Positions 5,473 through 5,772 of a stretch of DNA of 5,772 bases are shown here, piece by piece. The stretch comes from Hylemonella sp. UBA6679. GTDB lineage: Bacteria > Pseudomonadota > Gammaproteobacteria > Burkholderiales > Burkholderiaceae_C. A model generated the notes under the pieces. That model made no database searches. It was not told the origin of the DNA and worked only from the letters and a program-made list of their open reading frames with translations. Made by a program: the position numbers and the translations under genes. The DNA lies in assembly GCA_002454975.1 (NCBI GenBank), contig DKJZ01000040.1, positions 1 through 5,772 on the forward strand, written 5' to 3'. Each line of letters opens with the position of its first letter. Within the stretch, counting starts at the first letter, position 1.

Positions 5473-5772
5473 ATGCCACGGTTTTATTGCCCACTCCCCC
5501 TGCAGGTCGGCCTAGAGCTCAACCTGCCCGCGGGTGCGGCGCGCCATGTGCAAGTGCTACGGTTCCAGCCCGGCGACACGCTCACGCTTTTCAACCATGG
5601 CCCGGGTGTGGACAGTGCGGGCGGCGAATTTGAAGCCACCGTCACCCACATGGGCCGCAGCGAGGTGGGCGTGCGCATCACCGCGCACCATGCGGTAGAA
5701 CGCGAAGCCACGCGGCGCGTGCACATTGCCTTGGGCATGCCTGCGAACGAACGCATGGACTGGCTGGTGGAA
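5473..5772 (+). CDS. rsmE: 16S rRNA (uracil1498-N3)-methyltransferase RsmE, N-terminal part
   Basis: RsmE methylates N3 of U1498 in 16S rRNA on the assembled 30S subunit, using S-adenosylmethionine. The visible 100 codons are open to the right edge, somewhat under half of a family protein of about 240-250 residues. The N-terminal PUA-like RNA-binding domain covers about residues 1-72: MPRFYCP, then AARHVQVLRFQPGDTLTLFN (22-41), the usual RsmE pattern of a histidine and VLR followed by a basic/GD turn. The start of the SPOUT (trefoil-knot) methyltransferase domain follows: HIALGMPANERMDWLVE (84-100), where family members continue into a KATELG-type helix. The catalytic knot itself is outside the window. 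Residues 42-50 (HGPGVDSAG) look longer than the usual short glycine-rich loop. It lies 54 nt after amgK on the same strand; it may be cotranscribed or have its own promoter. Identity is firm from the N-terminal pattern. Confidence 0.94.
   Translation, partial: MPRFYCPLPLQVGLELNLPAGAARHVQVLRFQPGDTLTLFNHGPGVDSAGGEFEATVTHMGRSEVGVRITAHHAVEREATRRVHIALGMPANERMDWLVE

Noticed and set aside
1..5772. Mobile element, CRISPR array, tRNA or attachment site
   Set aside because: No terminal inverted repeats, transposase, regularly spaced repeats or tRNA-like folds were seen; the genes are conserved core genes.

Overview
The window is ordinary, gene-dense chromosome from a beta-proteobacterium. The gene order, high GC and protein sequences fit Burkholderiales, most likely Comamonadaceae; this is my judgement from family knowledge, and I cannot name the genus. 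There are five protein genes: two are cut by the window edges, and three are complete. I see no rRNA, tRNA, CRISPR array, insertion sequence, prophage or plasmid signal.

The left three quarters is one leftward (minus-strand) cluster read in the order lptD - surA - rsmA. LptD (4288..1817) is the outer-membrane LPS translocon barrel. SurA (1811..426) is the periplasmic chaperone/prolyl isomerase that escorts outer-membrane proteins, LptD being its classic client in E. coli. RsmA/KsgA (394..1, C-terminal half outside the window) dimethylates two adenines near the 3' end of 16S rRNA. lptD and surA are 5 nt apart and probably translationally coupled. The surA-rsmA gap is 31 nt, and pdxA, which sits there in E. 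coli, is absent. rsmA starts at a TTG codon that is easy to miss.

A compact divergent promoter region (about 4289-4317) separates this cluster from a rightward pair. amgK (4318..5418) is an APH-fold sugar kinase of the MurNAc/GlcNAc cell-wall recycling pathway. rsmE (5473..5772, cut by the right edge) encodes the 16S rRNA U1498 N3-methyltransferase. In Pseudomonas putida amgK is paired with murU, which supplies the next recycling step; here rsmE occupies that place.

Taken together, the genes build and maintain the envelope (LPS export, outer-membrane protein folding, peptidoglycan sugar salvage) and modify 16S rRNA at two sites. I found no evidence of an undescribed system. The points worth a second look are modest: the TTG start of rsmA without a Shine-Dalgarno, LptD reduced to a single possible disulfide, overlapping -10 elements between lptD and amgK, and the separation of amgK from murU.
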